The notes under the pieces are model-generated. The model worked only from the letters and a program-made list of their open reading frames with translations. It was not told the DNA's origin and ran no database searches. Of a DNA stretch of 64,000 bases, positions 63,645 through 64,000 are shown one piece after another. Each line of letters starts with the position of its first letter. The first letter of the stretch is position 1. The DNA comes from a virus. The position numbers and the translations under genes are program-made. The stretch covers positions 62,001-126,000 of the IMG/VR virus record IMGVR_UViG_3300045125_000071, one strand, 5' to 3'.

Positions 63645-64000
63645 TTATAGTAAAGTGTTCCCCTTTCCTCTTTTAAAGATTGTCCAACAACATCTTTCCA
63701 TTTTGTAACAGCAATTTGATTTGCAGGACCTCTTGTAACACCGCTTTCCCATTTTGTTACTTGTGGGTATCCAGTACCACCGCCTTGTGTTGGTGTTGTT
63801 GATGCAGCAGCTGCGGCATCCTGTTCTTTCATTTCTTTTTTATTATTATAATAATTCAATATAAAATCATTTCCATACCCAGTACTAGATATTTCTTCTA
63901 TTGAAACTTCAATTGGTTCAATATTATTTTTTTCTCTTTATAATCTTCTAATTTTTCGGCACCAAAACCCTCAAAATATACTATAGGTTTACCATTAACC
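63645..64000 (-). CDS. Virion protein, partial (N-terminus beyond window)
   Basis: Window-edge partial. Readable: GKPIVYFEGFGAEKLEDYKE, AAAAASTTPTQGGGTGYPQV, TKWESGVTRGPANQIAVTKW, KDVVGQSLKRGKGNTLL (after breaks near 63675 and 63935). The WESGVTRGPANQI..VTKW motif recurs in virion proteins of marine T4-like phages. Function unknown. Confidence 0.5.

Overview
The window looks like part of a large, AT-rich, T4-related myovirus whose host is probably a member of the Bacteroidota. T4-type head genes are recognisable: portal, prohead protease, scaffold, major capsid protein and large terminase. A gp55-like late sigma factor is also present. The host guess rests on three things: promoters of the form TTG/TTTTG-N19-20-TAnnTTTG, a general lack of Shine-Dalgarno sites, and rRNA-leader-like boxA elements (GTTCTTTGA). 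Many genes are broken by single-base frameshifts, often at homopolymers. This reads as uncorrected long-read sequence rather than decay, so I give one span per original gene and note the breaks.

Layout. 0-5.2 kb: three glycosyltransferases, dUTPase, a PhoH ATPase and a HAD-like protein. 5.2-15.7 kb: late sigma factor, then baseplate, tail and virion genes, a GIY-YIG homing endonuclease and a lysozyme-like protein. 15.7-32.3 kb (mostly minus strand): dCMP deaminase, capsid, scaffold, protease, portal, and a large terminase split by an AceL-TerL-like split intein with a free-standing homing endonuclease between the halves. A small ribosomal protein bS21 gene sits inside this block on the opposite strand. 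32.5-38.6 kb: a Clp-type AAA+ ATPase, small metabolic and signalling proteins, a glycosyltransferase and a 2H phosphoesterase-HAD RNA-repair fusion.

38.7-46.5 kb is an unusual RNA locus. It starts with a promoter, a boxB-like hairpin and a boxA. Then come a tRNA-Leu(UAA) with a group I intron and an array of about 17 tRNA-like units sharing one acceptor stem (AGTCAGG/CCTGACT) and T arm but carrying different structured inserts. At least two homologous larger RNAs with covarying closing helices lie among them, with tiny genes in between. 46.5-51 kb: HNH and GIY-YIG genes, ordinary tRNA-Met, -Arg and -Pro, and lysis genes. 52.8-54.0 kb: two further structured RNAs, each with its own promoter and boxA leader; the larger surrounds an HNH-like ORF. 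54-58.3 kb: lysis proteins, a virion protein, a CCA-adding enzyme and a metallophosphoesterase. 58.5 kb: a tmRNA. 59-64 kb (minus strand): virion proteins with hyd
rophobic or glycine-rich stretches.

Taken together the phage carries a large translation and RNA kit: tRNAs and tRNA-likes, a CCA-adding enzyme (no tRNA here encodes CCA), a probable RNA-repair enzyme, tmRNA, bS21 and rrn-type antitermination leaders. Late virion genes on both strands are preceded by a recurrent ATATTTAT(A/T) motif, a likely late promoter.
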